Assembly: GCF_900104845.1 (NCBI RefSeq)
Contig: NZ_FNSR01000001.1
Location: 2,294,001-2,358,000 of the forward strand
DNA: 64,000 nucleotides
Reading direction: 5' to 3'
Source: Paraburkholderia caballeronis
GTDB taxonomy: Bacteria; Pseudomonadota; Gammaproteobacteria; Burkholderiales; Burkholderiaceae
Shown here: positions 48,148 to 57,100 of the stretch, one piece after another
Layout of the letters: every line of letters begins with the position of its first letter
Position numbering within the stretch: the stretch's first letter is position 1
Translations under genes and position numbers: made by a program
Notes under the pieces: generated by a model
What the model saw: the letters and a program-made list of their open reading frames with translations, nothing else
The model's database searches: none
What the model was told of the DNA's origin: nothing

Positions 48148-49902
48148 CTAGAACTGCCCGGTCGCCTGGAAGCCAAGGGTGACGCTCGATGCAGGGAAAC
48201 CCGATGGCTTGTAGACGGGCGTGCCCGCGAACAGGTCGTAGCTGTATGTGCCAAGACGGGTCGGCACACCGCCGCGCACCCCCGCTACCGCACCGGCCAG
48301 TTGCGTGCCACCCAGCCATGCCGCCGAGCGGCCCCACACGCGGCCATAGTCCAGGCCCGCATACAGTGCGTGTCCTGTCTGTCCAAGCGGCATCTGTAGC
48401 TCATTGCGCCAGTAGAAACCCTTCTCCGCCGCCAGCATCGTCTCGCCGCTGAATCCGCGCACCGTGTAACGGCTGCCGATCGTCAGGTCATCGATGTAGT
48501 TCAGTTCGTTGTTCGTGAACTGGCCATGAACGGTGCCGACGTAGCGGAACGGCTGTTTGCCCACCGCGAACGGCACCGACAGGTTCGCGTCGAGCAGCGA
48601 CAGGTGAAAGCGGTACGTCGGGCCGCTGGCGGTATCCGGCGTCGCCCCGAGCCAGCCGATGCCCTGCCGGTACGCGAGCGTGCCGTCGAACTGCGCCGCG
48701 CCGAAGTAGTGGCGATTGGTCAGCCCCAGTTCGACGAACGTGTTGTCGCGCCGCTGCTGCGGGATCTCCGTGTCCTCGATGAAGCTCGCGCCCCAGCGTT
48801 TCGCCAGTTGCACCTGCACGCCCAGCACGTCGTCCTGGCTGCGCCGCAGCACCCGACGCAGTTTCAGCCCCGCCGTCTGCGCGTTGCCGCTCGCGACGAA
48901 GGTCTGGTTCACCCCGGCGATCCGCTGGTAGTACGTGTTCGCATTGCCGAACAGCGTCGCCGTCCAGTAGCCCCACGGCACCGAGTACGAGCCGTTCCAG
49001 CCGTGCGAGCCCAGCCGTTTGTCGCCGAACTCCAGGTCCTGGCTGAACCCGGCGTTGAAGATGTCGTTCAGCCCGAGCGGGTTGTCGATGCCGATGGCGA
49101 GGTTGCCCTGCAGCCGGCCCGTCGCGCGGCTGCCCGAGTTGTCGACCGACGCGACCACGCTCCACGGCTTCGTGCGTTTGACGGTAAGCACGATGTCGCT
49201 CTCACCGGGCAGGTCGGCGGGGACGATCTGCATGTCGGCGTCCTGGCTGCTGACGCGCTTCATCTGCTCCAGGCCCTGTTCGAGATCGCGCAGGTTCAGC
49301 ACGTCGCCAGCGCGCGTGGGGAACGCGGATCGCCATGTGCCGTAGACGGACGGGTCGGTGAAGCGGATGTCGCGGATGACGCCCGGCACGAGCGCGACTT
49401 TCAGGGTGCCGGTGGACAGGTCCTGTGCGGGCAGCAGCACGCGCGTGGTGATATAGCCGTGGCCGAGAATCGTCTGCTGCAAGCCTTTGACGATTGTGTC
49501 GAGGCCCTGTTTGCCGATGCACTCGCCCGCGTAGTGATCGAGCCAGTCGTGCGCGAACGCAAAGCGGTCCTGCGGCAGCGACGATGCGCCTTTCTCACGC
49601 ACGGCATCGGGCAGGGTCGCCGGAACGTCGAGCGCGAACGTGTCGATGCGAAAGCACGGCTGTTCCGCGGGTAGTGCCGGCCACCCAGCCGCCGCAGACA
49701 CGGTCGAGCGTACGCTGGGCGTCTGCACGGCCGCATCGCGCTGCTGCGCGTCGCGCTGCTGCTGGAGCCGGTTCTGTTCGGCATTGGCGCGTGCCGCCGC
49801 GGCCTCGTCGGCAGGCGTAATCGCCTGCTGCGCCGAAACGCTGGTCGCTGCAAGCAACAGCGACACTGAAATAGCCGTTGCCGCCCGTTTTATTTTCGTC
49901 AT
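48148..49902 (-). CDS. TpsB outer-membrane transporter, ShlB/FhaC/CdiB family
   Basis: A 584-residue Omp85-superfamily exporter. The Sec signal peptide ends around residue 26 (SVSAQQ). A Gln/Ala/Arg-rich linker at about 35-60 is followed by two POTRA domains (about 75-225, FRIDTFALDVPATLP, then TLKVALVPGVIRDIRF) and a 16-strand beta-barrel to the C-terminal Phe. The loop-6 motif is VRGF (YTVRGFSGE). It should move the 2977-residue TpsA across the outer membrane. The ATG at 49902 is chosen because it starts the signal peptide. It lies 17 bp after the SMR-type gene and 4.3 kb away from tpsA, an uncommon separation. Confidence 0.95.
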   Translation of the reverse strand: MTKIKRAATAISVSLLLAATSVSAQQAITPADEAAAARANAEQNRLQQQRDAQQRDAAVQTPSVRSTVSAAAGWPALPAEQPCFRIDTFALDVPATLPDAVREKGASSLPQDRFAFAHDWLDHYAGECIGKQGLDTIVKGLQQTILGHGYITTRVLLPAQDLSTGTLKVALVPGVIRDIRFTDPSVYGTWRSAFPTRAGDVLNLRDLEQGLEQMKRVSSQDADMQIVPADLPGESDIVLTVKRTKPWSVVASVDNSGSRATGRLQGNLAIGIDNPLGLNDIFNAGFSQDLEFGDKRLGSHGWNGSYSVPWGYWTATLFGNANTYYQRIAGVNQTFVASGNAQTAGLKLRRVLRRSQDDVLGVQVQLAKRWGASFIEDTEIPQQRRDNTFVELGLTNRHYFGAAQFDGTLAYRQGIGWLGATPDTASGPTYRFHLSLLDANLSVPFAVGKQPFRYVGTVHGQFTNNELNYIDDLTIGSRYTVRGFSGETMLAAEKGFYWRNELQMPLGQTGHALYAGLDYGRVWGRSAAWLGGTQLAGAVAGVRGGVPTRLGTYSYDLFAGTPVYKPSGFPASSVTLGFQATGQF

Positions 49903-49919
49903 GTATTTCACCTGCTGGC

Positions 49920-50243
49920 CTACGCCGACCGGGTAACCATCCAAACCCCGACCAGAATGATTAATGCGCCGGCCACCTGTGGCGGCTGCAAAAGATGCTC
50001 GTGCAGCGCGGTGAACGCGAGCACCACGAGTATCGATACCGCCACCATCAACGGGTAGGCGACGCTGAGATTCGCTTTGCGCAGCGCAATCGCATACAGC
50101 ACAAAACCAATGCCGTAAGCGCCGATGGCGCCGAAGCGGAACGCCCACGGCCACTCCGCCGTTCCCTGCGACGCGGCGACACGCAGCAATACGCTCGCCA
50201 GTCCACCGAATGCGCCGCTCGCGACGATGAGCGCCCAGTTCAA
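49920..50243 (-). CDS. Four-helix SMR/EamA-like transporter, candidate lipid-linked sugar flippase subunit
   Basis: A 107-residue protein with four hydrophobic helices, of the EamA/SMR-like group that includes ArnE/ArnF. Helix 1 (ALIVASGAFGGLASVLLRVA) lacks the membrane Glu of EmrE; a conserved-looking AYPLMVAVSILVVL lies in helix 3. Start: TTG at 50243 with a GGAGG site, overlapping the upstream stop as TTGA, so it is coupled to the membrane protein gene. With a UbiA-type enzyme and a GT-C-like protein upstream, a role in flipping a polyprenyl-phosphate sugar is plausible; drug export is the alternative. Confidence 0.82.
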   Translation of the reverse strand: MNWALIVASGAFGGLASVLLRVAASQGTAEWPWAFRFGAIGAYGIGFVLYAIALRKANLSVAYPLMVAVSILVVLAFTALHEHLLQPPQVAGALIILVGVWMVTRSA

Positions 50244-51430
50244 TTCGCCGCCTCCGTTACTTCCGGGACGCTCTGCACGCGCGCGACGACCGCCTGCCTC
50301 CCGCCGACATCGCCGGAACGACCGCAGAAAATCGTGTCGAACCGGCTCGCGCCATGCAGCGCGATCAGCACGATCGCAGGCAGCACGATCGAGAAGTTGC
50401 GCGCTTCGTCCTCGAAGCCGAAGAGCACAAACAGCGGCAGCACGGGGACTAATGCCGCGAAGAAATAACGGCGATACCGCGTCGGCGTACCCCGCCACGC
50501 CGCCCGGAAGAACACGGTCAGCGGCACGAGCATCAGCGGATTCTCCAGACTCGGCGTGAACACGCCTTTGCCGATCAGGTTGTAGAACGTCAGATACGAC
50601 GCTGGATTCAGCCAGAACTTCAGGTTGTCCAAAGCGTGAAACTCCACGACGTCGCCCGCATTCGACGCGTAGCCGCTCATGATGAATTGCCGCGTCAGCA
50701 CACAGATCGCCAGATGCAGCGCAAGCCAGCCGACGCGTTTCGTCAGCGCGACGTCCTGCTCATGCAGGAAAAGCAGCGCGAGCGGTACGAGAAAGAAGGT
50801 TTCCTTGTTCAACGAGAATACTGCGATCAGCAGCGTGCAAGCCAGCATCCGGCGCTTCAGCACGCAATGGCACGCAGCCAATACGCCAAGGATTTCGAAG
50901 AAATCGTAGTAGTAGCCACCTCGCTGGAACGTCAGCGGATAGACGAAGCTGAATGCCGCGAGAAAGCCGACCGAATGTCCGAAACTCAATCCGTGCATCC
51001 GCGCGAGCTTGTAGACGAATAACAGCGCAAACAGCGTTGCCAACACGATCGCGACATACGTCAGGTGATAGGCAATGGCAACGGTCGGTGTCCAATAGGT
51101 GTCCGGCACGCCTGCAAAATACGCGTGGTGCAGCGAATCGTAGCGCGTGATCGATCTGAAAATTCTGTCCCGCGTTGCCGGTTCCAACTGCTCTGCCAGC
51201 CACTTCGCCGCCTTCGGAAACGACGAGCGATATACGTAGGGCTTCGGCGCATCGCCGTTCATCATGCCGACCAGACTGTAGCTCTGCGCGAAATCGCCCT
51301 TCTGGTCGTCGCGGAACCCCCATTTCAGCAACATGCTGTTCGTTATGTTGCCCGCACACACGAATAACATCACGTAGACGATCGCGAAGCGGCAAAACGA
51401 CAGCACCCTGTTTCGATTTTTCTCAGTCAT
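50240..51430 (-). CDS. Polytopic membrane protein, possible GT-C-type glycosyltransferase
   Basis: A 396-residue protein with about nine hydrophobic helices. After the first helix comes a periplasmic loop with acidic residues (FRDDQKGDFAQSY), the usual place of the catalytic Asp in GT-C enzymes, then PYVYRSSFPKAAKWLAEQL, recalling the YR-x5-P-L motif of uncharacterised GT-C-like proteins. Other features: HLTYVAIVLATLFALLF, FQRGGYYYDFFEILGVLAACH. No confident family assignment. It lies 13 bp downstream of the HAD-UbiA gene and overlaps the SMR-type gene, so all three act as a unit. GC content is lower than in the core genes. Confidence 0.8.
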   Translation of the reverse strand: MTEKNRNRVLSFCRFAIVYVMLFVCAGNITNSMLLKWGFRDDQKGDFAQSYSLVGMMNGDAPKPYVYRSSFPKAAKWLAEQLEPATRDRIFRSITRYDSLHHAYFAGVPDTYWTPTVAIAYHLTYVAIVLATLFALLFVYKLARMHGLSFGHSVGFLAAFSFVYPLTFQRGGYYYDFFEILGVLAACHCVLKRRMLACTLLIAVFSLNKETFFLVPLALLFLHEQDVALTKRVGWLALHLAICVLTRQFIMSGYASNAGDVVEFHALDNLKFWLNPASYLTFYNLIGKGVFTPSLENPLMLVPLTVFFRAAWRGTPTRYRRYFFAALVPVLPLFVLFGFEDEARNFSIVLPAIVLIALHGASRFDTIFCGRSGDVGGRQAVVARVQSVPEVTEAAN

Positions 51431-51443
51431 AGGATTGCGTTAC

Positions 51444-52883
51444 TCACAGAACCGGCAGGAAATGGGCGGCCAGCACGATCGCCACCATCAGGAAGAGCGT
51501 TCCGACACTGCCGCGATTTTCGAGCAGATGGACGATCGGATCGTCGTGCATGGCGCCGCGCACCGTGCTCACCCAAAGCCGGCCGAACAGATAGATCAGG
51601 CCGATCTGCACCAGCCAGAGCAGATGAGGCACCGCATAACGCTCGGCCGTCTCGGGCGCATTGATGAAGAGTCCGAACACGACCACCGCGGCGAGCGCCG
51701 CACCGATGCCGAACGGCCAGAGTACTTCGAGGTCGCCCACCCGATAATCGCGTCCGGCGGAAACGCGCTTGTCGTTCTGCCTCAGCAGCACCAGTTCCGA
51801 ACATCGCTTGACGAGCGCGAGGCTCAGAAACGTAAGCACGGAGAAGGCCAGCAACCAGTGGCTGACGCTGATGTCGACCGCCACCGCACCGGCCACGATC
51901 CGCAGCGTGTACAGCAGGGACAGCACGATGACGTCGAGCAGCACGATCGACTTAAACCACAAGCTGTATGCGGTGGTGAACGCCAGATACAGGACTAGCA
52001 TCGCAGCGAATCTCGTCGACACGGCAAACGCCAGCACGAATGCCAGCATCAACAATACCGCTGCGCAACTCGCGCCTTGCGCCAGAGACAACGCCCCGCT
52101 CGCAAACGGGCGGTTCCGCTTGCGCGGATGACGGCGGTCACTGTCGAGATCCCAGAAATCGTTGGCGATGTAGGTCGCCGACGCACCCAGCGAAAACGAG
52201 ACGAACGCCAGCGCCAGCGTCGCGATCCTGTCCATGTCGAAGAACGCGAACGCGGTCAACAGCGGCACGAACAACAGCAGGTTCTTCAGGCATTGGTGCA
52301 CGCGCAACGCTCTGCACCACGTCGCAAAATCGGCTTGCTCGGGCGGGAATTCGCGTTCGACGTAAACGGCTTTCCGCGCGGCAGCCGCCACGCCTGGCGA
52401 CGCGCCCACCACAATCGCGCCCTGCGCCGCCGCCCAGATCGGCAGGTCGGCCTTGCTGTCGCCCGCATAGACGAAGTGCTCGCCCACGCATGCGCGGATG
52501 CTGGCCAGCTTGGCCGCACCTTTGAGGTTGATGTTCTGCTCAGTCGCGATCACTGCATCGAACACGCCGAGATGTGCGCTCACGCGCTCGGCAATCGAAT
52601 GGTGCGCGGCGGTGGCGAGAATGATCGTACGGCCCTGTTTTCTTTCGGCTTCGAGATAACAGAGCAAGGTTTCCCGATAAGGAATGCTGTCCGCCTGAAA
52701 ATCCGCCCGTTCAGCTATCCGGGCCTTGAACGCGGCACGTCCGGCGGCAAGCCAGAACGGCAGGCGAAGCAGATCCGCCGGGTTGCGCCTGATGATCCGG
52801 ATGACGGATTCCGCGAGCGTATCGGTCGCGGTCAGCGTACCGTCCAGATCGACGACGAGGGGTAATGGGGTGAGTTCGGGCAC
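51444..52883 (-). CDS. HAD phosphatase-UbiA prenyltransferase fusion
   Basis: A 479-residue two-domain protein if started at GTG 52883. Residues about 1-190 form a HAD hydrolase (nucleophile DLDGTL with D12/D14, ILATAAH, KGAAK, GDSKADLPIW). Residues about 200-479 form a polytopic UbiA transferase with the Asp-rich motif NDFWDLDSDRRHPRKRNRP and a second acidic motif near DYRVGD. Fusions of this kind resemble decaprenyl-phosphate phosphoribosyltransferase plus its phosphatase: they could attach phosphoribose to a polyprenyl phosphate and dephosphorylate it. The frame is also open to GTG 53060 through a 10-bp tandem repeat; neither start has a good ribosome site. First gene of HAD-UbiA, membrane protein, SMR, TpsB. 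Confidence 0.85.
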   Translation of the reverse strand: MPELTPLPLVVDLDGTLTATDTLAESVIRIIRRNPADLLRLPFWLAAGRAAFKARIAERADFQADSIPYRETLLCYLEAERKQGRTIILATAAHHSIAERVSAHLGVFDAVIATEQNINLKGAAKLASIRACVGEHFVYAGDSKADLPIWAAAQGAIVVGASPGVAAAARKAVYVEREFPPEQADFATWCRALRVHQCLKNLLLFVPLLTAFAFFDMDRIATLALAFVSFSLGASATYIANDFWDLDSDRRHPRKRNRPFASGALSLAQGASCAAVLLMLAFVLAFAVSTRFAAMLVLYLAFTTAYSLWFKSIVLLDVIVLSLLYTLRIVAGAVAVDISVSHWLLAFSVLTFLSLALVKRCSELVLLRQNDKRVSAGRDYRVGDLEVLWPFGIGAALAAVVVFGLFINAPETAERYAVPHLLWLVQIGLIYLFGRLWVSTVRGAMHDDPIVHLLENRGSVGTLFLMVAIVLAAHFLPVL

Positions 52884-52896
52884 CTGGTTTGATGGG

Positions 52897-52953
52897 GGTT
52901 CGGGTTGGTTCGGGTTGGTTCGGGTTGGTTCGGGTTGGTTCGGGTTGGTTCGG
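52897..52953. repeat. 10-bp tandem repeat (5 full copies) at the 5' end of the HAD-UbiA gene
   Basis: CGGGTTGGTT occurs five times without error at 52901-52950, with 4 bases of a partial copy on the left and 3 on the right. On the minus strand it reads AACCAACCCG, has no stop in any frame and lies just upstream of the HAD domain. The unit is not a multiple of three, so copy-number change would alter the frame or the leader spacing. Confidence 0.97.
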
Positions 52954-53172
52954 AGTGGGCGGCGTGCGCCACTTCCCCATAGGAATTGTTCGCTGATATA
53001 ACGAGAATATTTCCCTTCCTTCGCATTCGATAGATAGGCCTTTTCGACCGCCGAAAACACGATGCAAGAGTATCTGTAGTCGTATCAATATACCGGGCAG
53101 CACCTGCCAGCATGTCCCGTCCACGCGTTGATTATTCTCGACAACAACGCCAACACGAACTGGATTTGCTTT

Positions 53173-53382
53173 TCAATGCACCTTTGTTTTCGTCGTTCGC
53201 CTATGCTTGCGAGCCTCATTCAGACTACTTCGATTAGCACCTCCTGCGAATGTGGGATCATCCGATTGCACCGGATCGTCTTCCCAACCGCATACAGGGC
53301 AGATTTCATACTCACCTCGCACACCAATGGTCAGGCTTTCGCAGCACGGGCCGGGTAGGCAATTTCCTTTCTCTTGCGTCAT
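53173..53382 (-). CDS. CPCC-type cysteine-rich small protein
   Basis: A 69-residue protein matching the cysteine-rich CPCC family: CPVCGWEDDPVQSDD, then GGANRSSLNEAR. The N-terminal half-site reads PGPCCES where the family usually has PCPCCG, so one metal-ligand Cys may be missing; total Cys still allow a zinc-ribbon-like site. The ATG overlaps the stop of the repaired frame of the upstream lipoprotein gene as ATGA. It ends the chain tpsA, lipoprotein 1, lipoprotein 2, CPCC. Function unknown. AT-richer than core genes. Confidence 0.82.
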   Translation of the reverse strand: MTQEKGNCLPGPCCESLTIGVRGEYEICPVCGWEDDPVQSDDPTFAGGANRSSLNEARKHRRTTKTKVH

Positions 53383-53800
53383 TGTTTATTCCAATAGTCC
53401 ATTCCAGCCGTTGGTTTGAACATCGTTTTTGGCGCACCGCAAGCCGGTTCGTTTTTGGGCATATCACGGGTGCACTGCTCCGTAAGCCGATACCCCTTCC
53501 CGATCAAACAACGCTGAAGTTTCCTGTTTTCTCTGGCCCAAAAAGCACCAACGTCTCCGTCGGATTTCCGGTTATACGACGGGATAAAAAGCCCATTTTT
53601 TTACCTCCGCAAGCAATCCATTCCTCCCGTTTCTGTTCGTCGCTCACCCCCGCCCTTTCCCAGGAATCGGAGTGAGAGGTAGCAGGAGAAATGCGCCGTT
53701 CATACGTCTCTCCATGTGGCGCCCCATCCAGAATGATGCAACCACTCGTAATCAACCCAGCCCCGACAAGACAACCCGAAAGAAGACAATTTTTTATCAT
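53379..53800 (-). pseudogene. Second lipoprotein copy, frameshifted
   Basis: Begins MIKNCLLSGCLVGAGLITSGC with lipobox Cys21 and matches the neighbouring lipoprotein (GAPHGE-x-Y, SDSWE, G-V-x-E-Q-K-R, WIACGGKK). The frame stops at 53504 after 98 residues. In the -1 frame from about 53516 the paralogue's missing end continues (KLQRCLIGKGYRLTEQC, then PACGAPK) to a TGA at 53379-53381 that overlaps the CPCC start. One base was therefore lost or gained, or there is a sequencing error; a functional truncated lipoprotein is also possible. Its ATG follows directly on the TAA of the first copy. Confidence 0.78.
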
Positions 53801-54190
53801 TTATTGCGCACCGCAAACTGGATAGAATTTCGACATGTTTCCGATGCACTTCCCCGTAAAGCGATAGCCCTTTCCAGTCAAGCAACCTTGAAATTTTTGA
53901 TCTTCTCTAATGTAAAATACAGCGCGATCCTCGCCGGATTTCCGATTAAATGGCGGGATGAAAAGCCCGCTTTTTTTACCTCCGCAGGCAATCCAGTCGT
54001 CCCGCTTCTGTTCCTCGGTCACACCCGGTTTTTCCCAGGAATCGGAGCGAGAGGTAGGAGGGGACATGAGTCGATCATATGCTTCGCCGTGCGGCGCCCC
54101 TTCCAAAAGGATGCACCCGTAAGTACAGCATCCGGAAATTGAAATCAGGCTAATGAAACAACTCAGTAGTCGCCCATAGTTTTTTTTCAT
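53801..54190 (-). CDS. Small lipoprotein translationally coupled to TpsA
   Basis: A 129-residue predicted lipoprotein with lipobox Cys21 (ISISGC) and five further Cys in the mature part. The core GAPHGEAYDR, SRSDSWEKPGV and DDWIACGGKKSG and the C-terminal CLTGKGYRFTGKC suggest a compact disulfide-bonded periplasmic domain. No known family recognised. The ATG overlaps the tpsA stop in an ATGA (54187-54190). The position suggests an accessory or protective role for the exoprotein, such as periplasmic chaperoning, but that is inference. Lower GC than the core genome. Confidence 0.85.
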   Translation of the reverse strand: MKKNYGRLLSCFISLISISGCCTYGCILLEGAPHGEAYDRLMSPPTSRSDSWEKPGVTEEQKRDDWIACGGKKSGLFIPPFNRKSGEDRAVFYIREDQKFQGCLTGKGYRFTGKCIGNMSKFYPVCGAQ

Positions 54191-57100
54191 TTCAGCACCT
54201 GAAGGATGGTTGCGATCGCATTCCAGACCTGCGGCGGCAGCGCCGTTGCTGCCGCAAAGGGCGTTGCTGGCAGAATCGCTACATCCGACCAGACCTCATG
54301 CGCCGTGTGTTCAGTGGCAGACATATTCTGTTTGGTATTGCCCTGATCGTCGTATAGCCCGGCAACCTGTCCTCCAATAAAATCGTGCGTTCCCGCATAC
54401 GCCTCAATAATCTGGTCCACCAGACCGCCCGGTGGATACTGGATACCCGCCAGCGTCCCCGTTGCACCCTGAATCCCGCCCGTCAGTCCCGCCACCGATT
54501 GAGCCTCTGAACTCGCCAAATAAGCGTCCACCGTGTAACCCGGCAAAAGTTGCACCTGACCGAGACTGTTCAATGCATAGCTACCATCCGAATTGGTCGC
54601 GCATAGTTCATGGCGTGTACCACAAACACTGTCCAGCGATAGCCGCGTCCCGCCGAGCTTGACCCCATCCCCGTCCACCCCTTCACTCGCCCCCGACAGG
54701 TTCGACAGCACATTGCCATTGCTATCCACCACGCCCGGCGAGAGCGACGAATTCTGGATCGACTCCTGACGCATCAGGTCCGCCGCCTCTGACAACACAC
54801 CCTGCGCGGCTGCCGCCGTTACCTGACCCGACACCACGCCAATCAGCACATTGAGTATCCGCTGGTCCGTGTTCAACTGGTCGAGCTGGCTTTGAAGCTG
54901 CGCCTTCTCGTCGGGGTCCGTCGCCTCCTTGAGCTTCTTCTGCAAATCCGTACGTTGCCCTGCGACGTAGTTGGTCAGCGCGGTACTGGCCTGCTCGCTG
55001 AACTGCTGCGTTATTTTCACCTGAGCGTCGACTTCCGACTGGACCTTTGCCAGATCGAAAATCGGTGTGATGCCGGTTTGCTGGTCCCCCGTGCGCACAG
55101 ACGTGTCGCCTGCGATGCCGCTGATCCCAGAACTGGTCACGCTACTCACGCTGCCATCACGCTGCGCAAAGCCAGCGCTGGACGTGCCCGCTGTGAGCCC
55201 GCCGTCAAGACTGGCGACCGGCCCGATATTGGCACTGACTCCCGTCCCCTTGTAATCAGCGTGGTTCTCGATGTCGCTCATCGTCAGCGATCCCGTCGAG
55301 AAATAATTGCTCCCGTCCTGAACCGCCGCGTCGGTGCTGGTAATTACGCCGCCCTTGAGGTCCGTGTTGCCGGAGACATTGACCTGGAACCCGCCGTCGC
55401 CAGCGTGGATGCCGGACTGCTCATTGACGCTCGCGTAGTTGCTGTCGATCTTCTCCTGGCTTATGCTCACCGACCCGCTCGACTGGCCCACGCACAGCGG
55501 CGGTACGCAAACGCTGACCGACACGCCTGCGCTCTGGTTCTTCGACTGGTAGGTACTCGTGTCCTGAAGGCTCTCGATGTTCAGGTTGCCGCCCACGTTG
55601 GCAATGACCTGATTGCCCGAAACCGCCGCGCCGATCAGGTTCGTGTCGCCGCCCGACTGGATCGCCAATGTATTGCCGGCCGCGACGTTAGTATTCGTCC
55701 AGGTCGATGAATCGCCATCGGCGTTGCCGCGGTTGCCCGAGGCGGCGGCCGTGAACGCAAGGCCCGTTTTCGAGCCAACCGTCAACGACACGCCCACACC
55801 CACGCTTCCACCGCTGCTGTCGCTCTGCTGGCTGACCGTATTCTGCGCGGCCTGGAGGTTCACCTTGCCCTCTGCCGCCAGCAGCGCGTCATTGCCCGCC
55901 GAAATCGTGCTGCCGATGACATTGACGTTGCTGTCCGCCCCGTCCCCCGCCGCAGCAATCGTCACGTTGCGGCCTGCCGATACCGTGCTTCCCACGGCGG
56001 TGCTCGACTGTGCGCCGCTGCTGCTTTGCTGGCTGCTGGCTCCCAGGGAAATGTTGATGCCAACCGTGGTCGCCGCCTTCACGGGATCGCCGCCCACGGC
56101 ATCGTAGGCATTCTTCGTGGCAAGGCCTGTCGTTGCGCCGGCGAGCGCAAGCAGACGCGGATCGCCATCGACATGCTGTGCAGCAGACGTCATCTGCGTG
56201 GCCGTCTGGATCGCGGAGACAACCGGATTCGTGATGCCGATGGTGAGGCCCGCAGAATGGTATTGCTGCTGCTCCGACTGCGAAGCCGTATCGTAGACCG
56301 CATCGACCGTAACGGTCTTGCCCGCCAGCGTCACGTCCTGGCCTGCGTGAAGAACGCTGCCCGTTGCATGCAGGTCGTCGCCCGCCGTAATGTTCAGGTT
56401 ACCGTTGAGCGAACCGACGATGCTGCCATTGTTCGAGACGCTCGACGCCTGATTGGTATCCGACTGCGACTGCTTGCCGATCGACACGCTAAGGCCGCTC
56501 GTGCTGATGCCCGAATGAGTCTGCTGGTAATAGCTGTCCTGTGTTACCGTATCCTGCGAGGTCGTGATGTTGACGTTGCCTTTCGCCGCCAGGTTGACAT
56601 CGTTCGTGCCGACCACGCCGCTGCCCTGGACCGTCAGATCCTTGCCCGCCTGCACGTTCACCGTATCGCCCGACACCAGGCTCCCGACGCCGACATTCGC
56701 CTGCGTGTTCTGCATGGTGTCGGTTTTCGTGCTGCTCACGAAGCTGCCGCGCCGGGACTGCACCGACTGATAGCTGTCGTGCTCCTCGCGGGCCTCGTTA
56801 AGCGTCACGCTGCCTGTCGCCGCGATGTTCGCGGCACCCACGCCGGTATCGACGCCATTGACCACGCCCGCCGTCAGCGACGAGCCGGTCAGCATAACGT
56901 TACCCTTCGACGCATCGGAACTGGTCGCCTTGAGCGTGGCATTACCCCCCGCCGTGAAACTCGTGCCGACCGCCTGTTCGTCGTAGGTATGATCGACTTC
57001 CTGACGCGTCTTGCTGTCGGTCGCCACGTTGTCGAGTTTCGCCGTGTTGGTCACGGTCGTCGCCGTCAGGTTGCCACCCGCCACTGCCGCCAGGTCGCCG

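Noticed and set aside
47583..48337. Separate intact genes on the minus strand in the unknown-gene region
   Set aside because: Each open frame switches from protein-like to random composition near 47890; one frameshifted gene explains both.
51444..53060. Taking GTG 53060 as the certain start of the HAD-UbiA protein
   Set aside because: It has no ribosome site and would force translation of the tandem repeat; the HAD domain begins right after GTG 52883. Both are possible.
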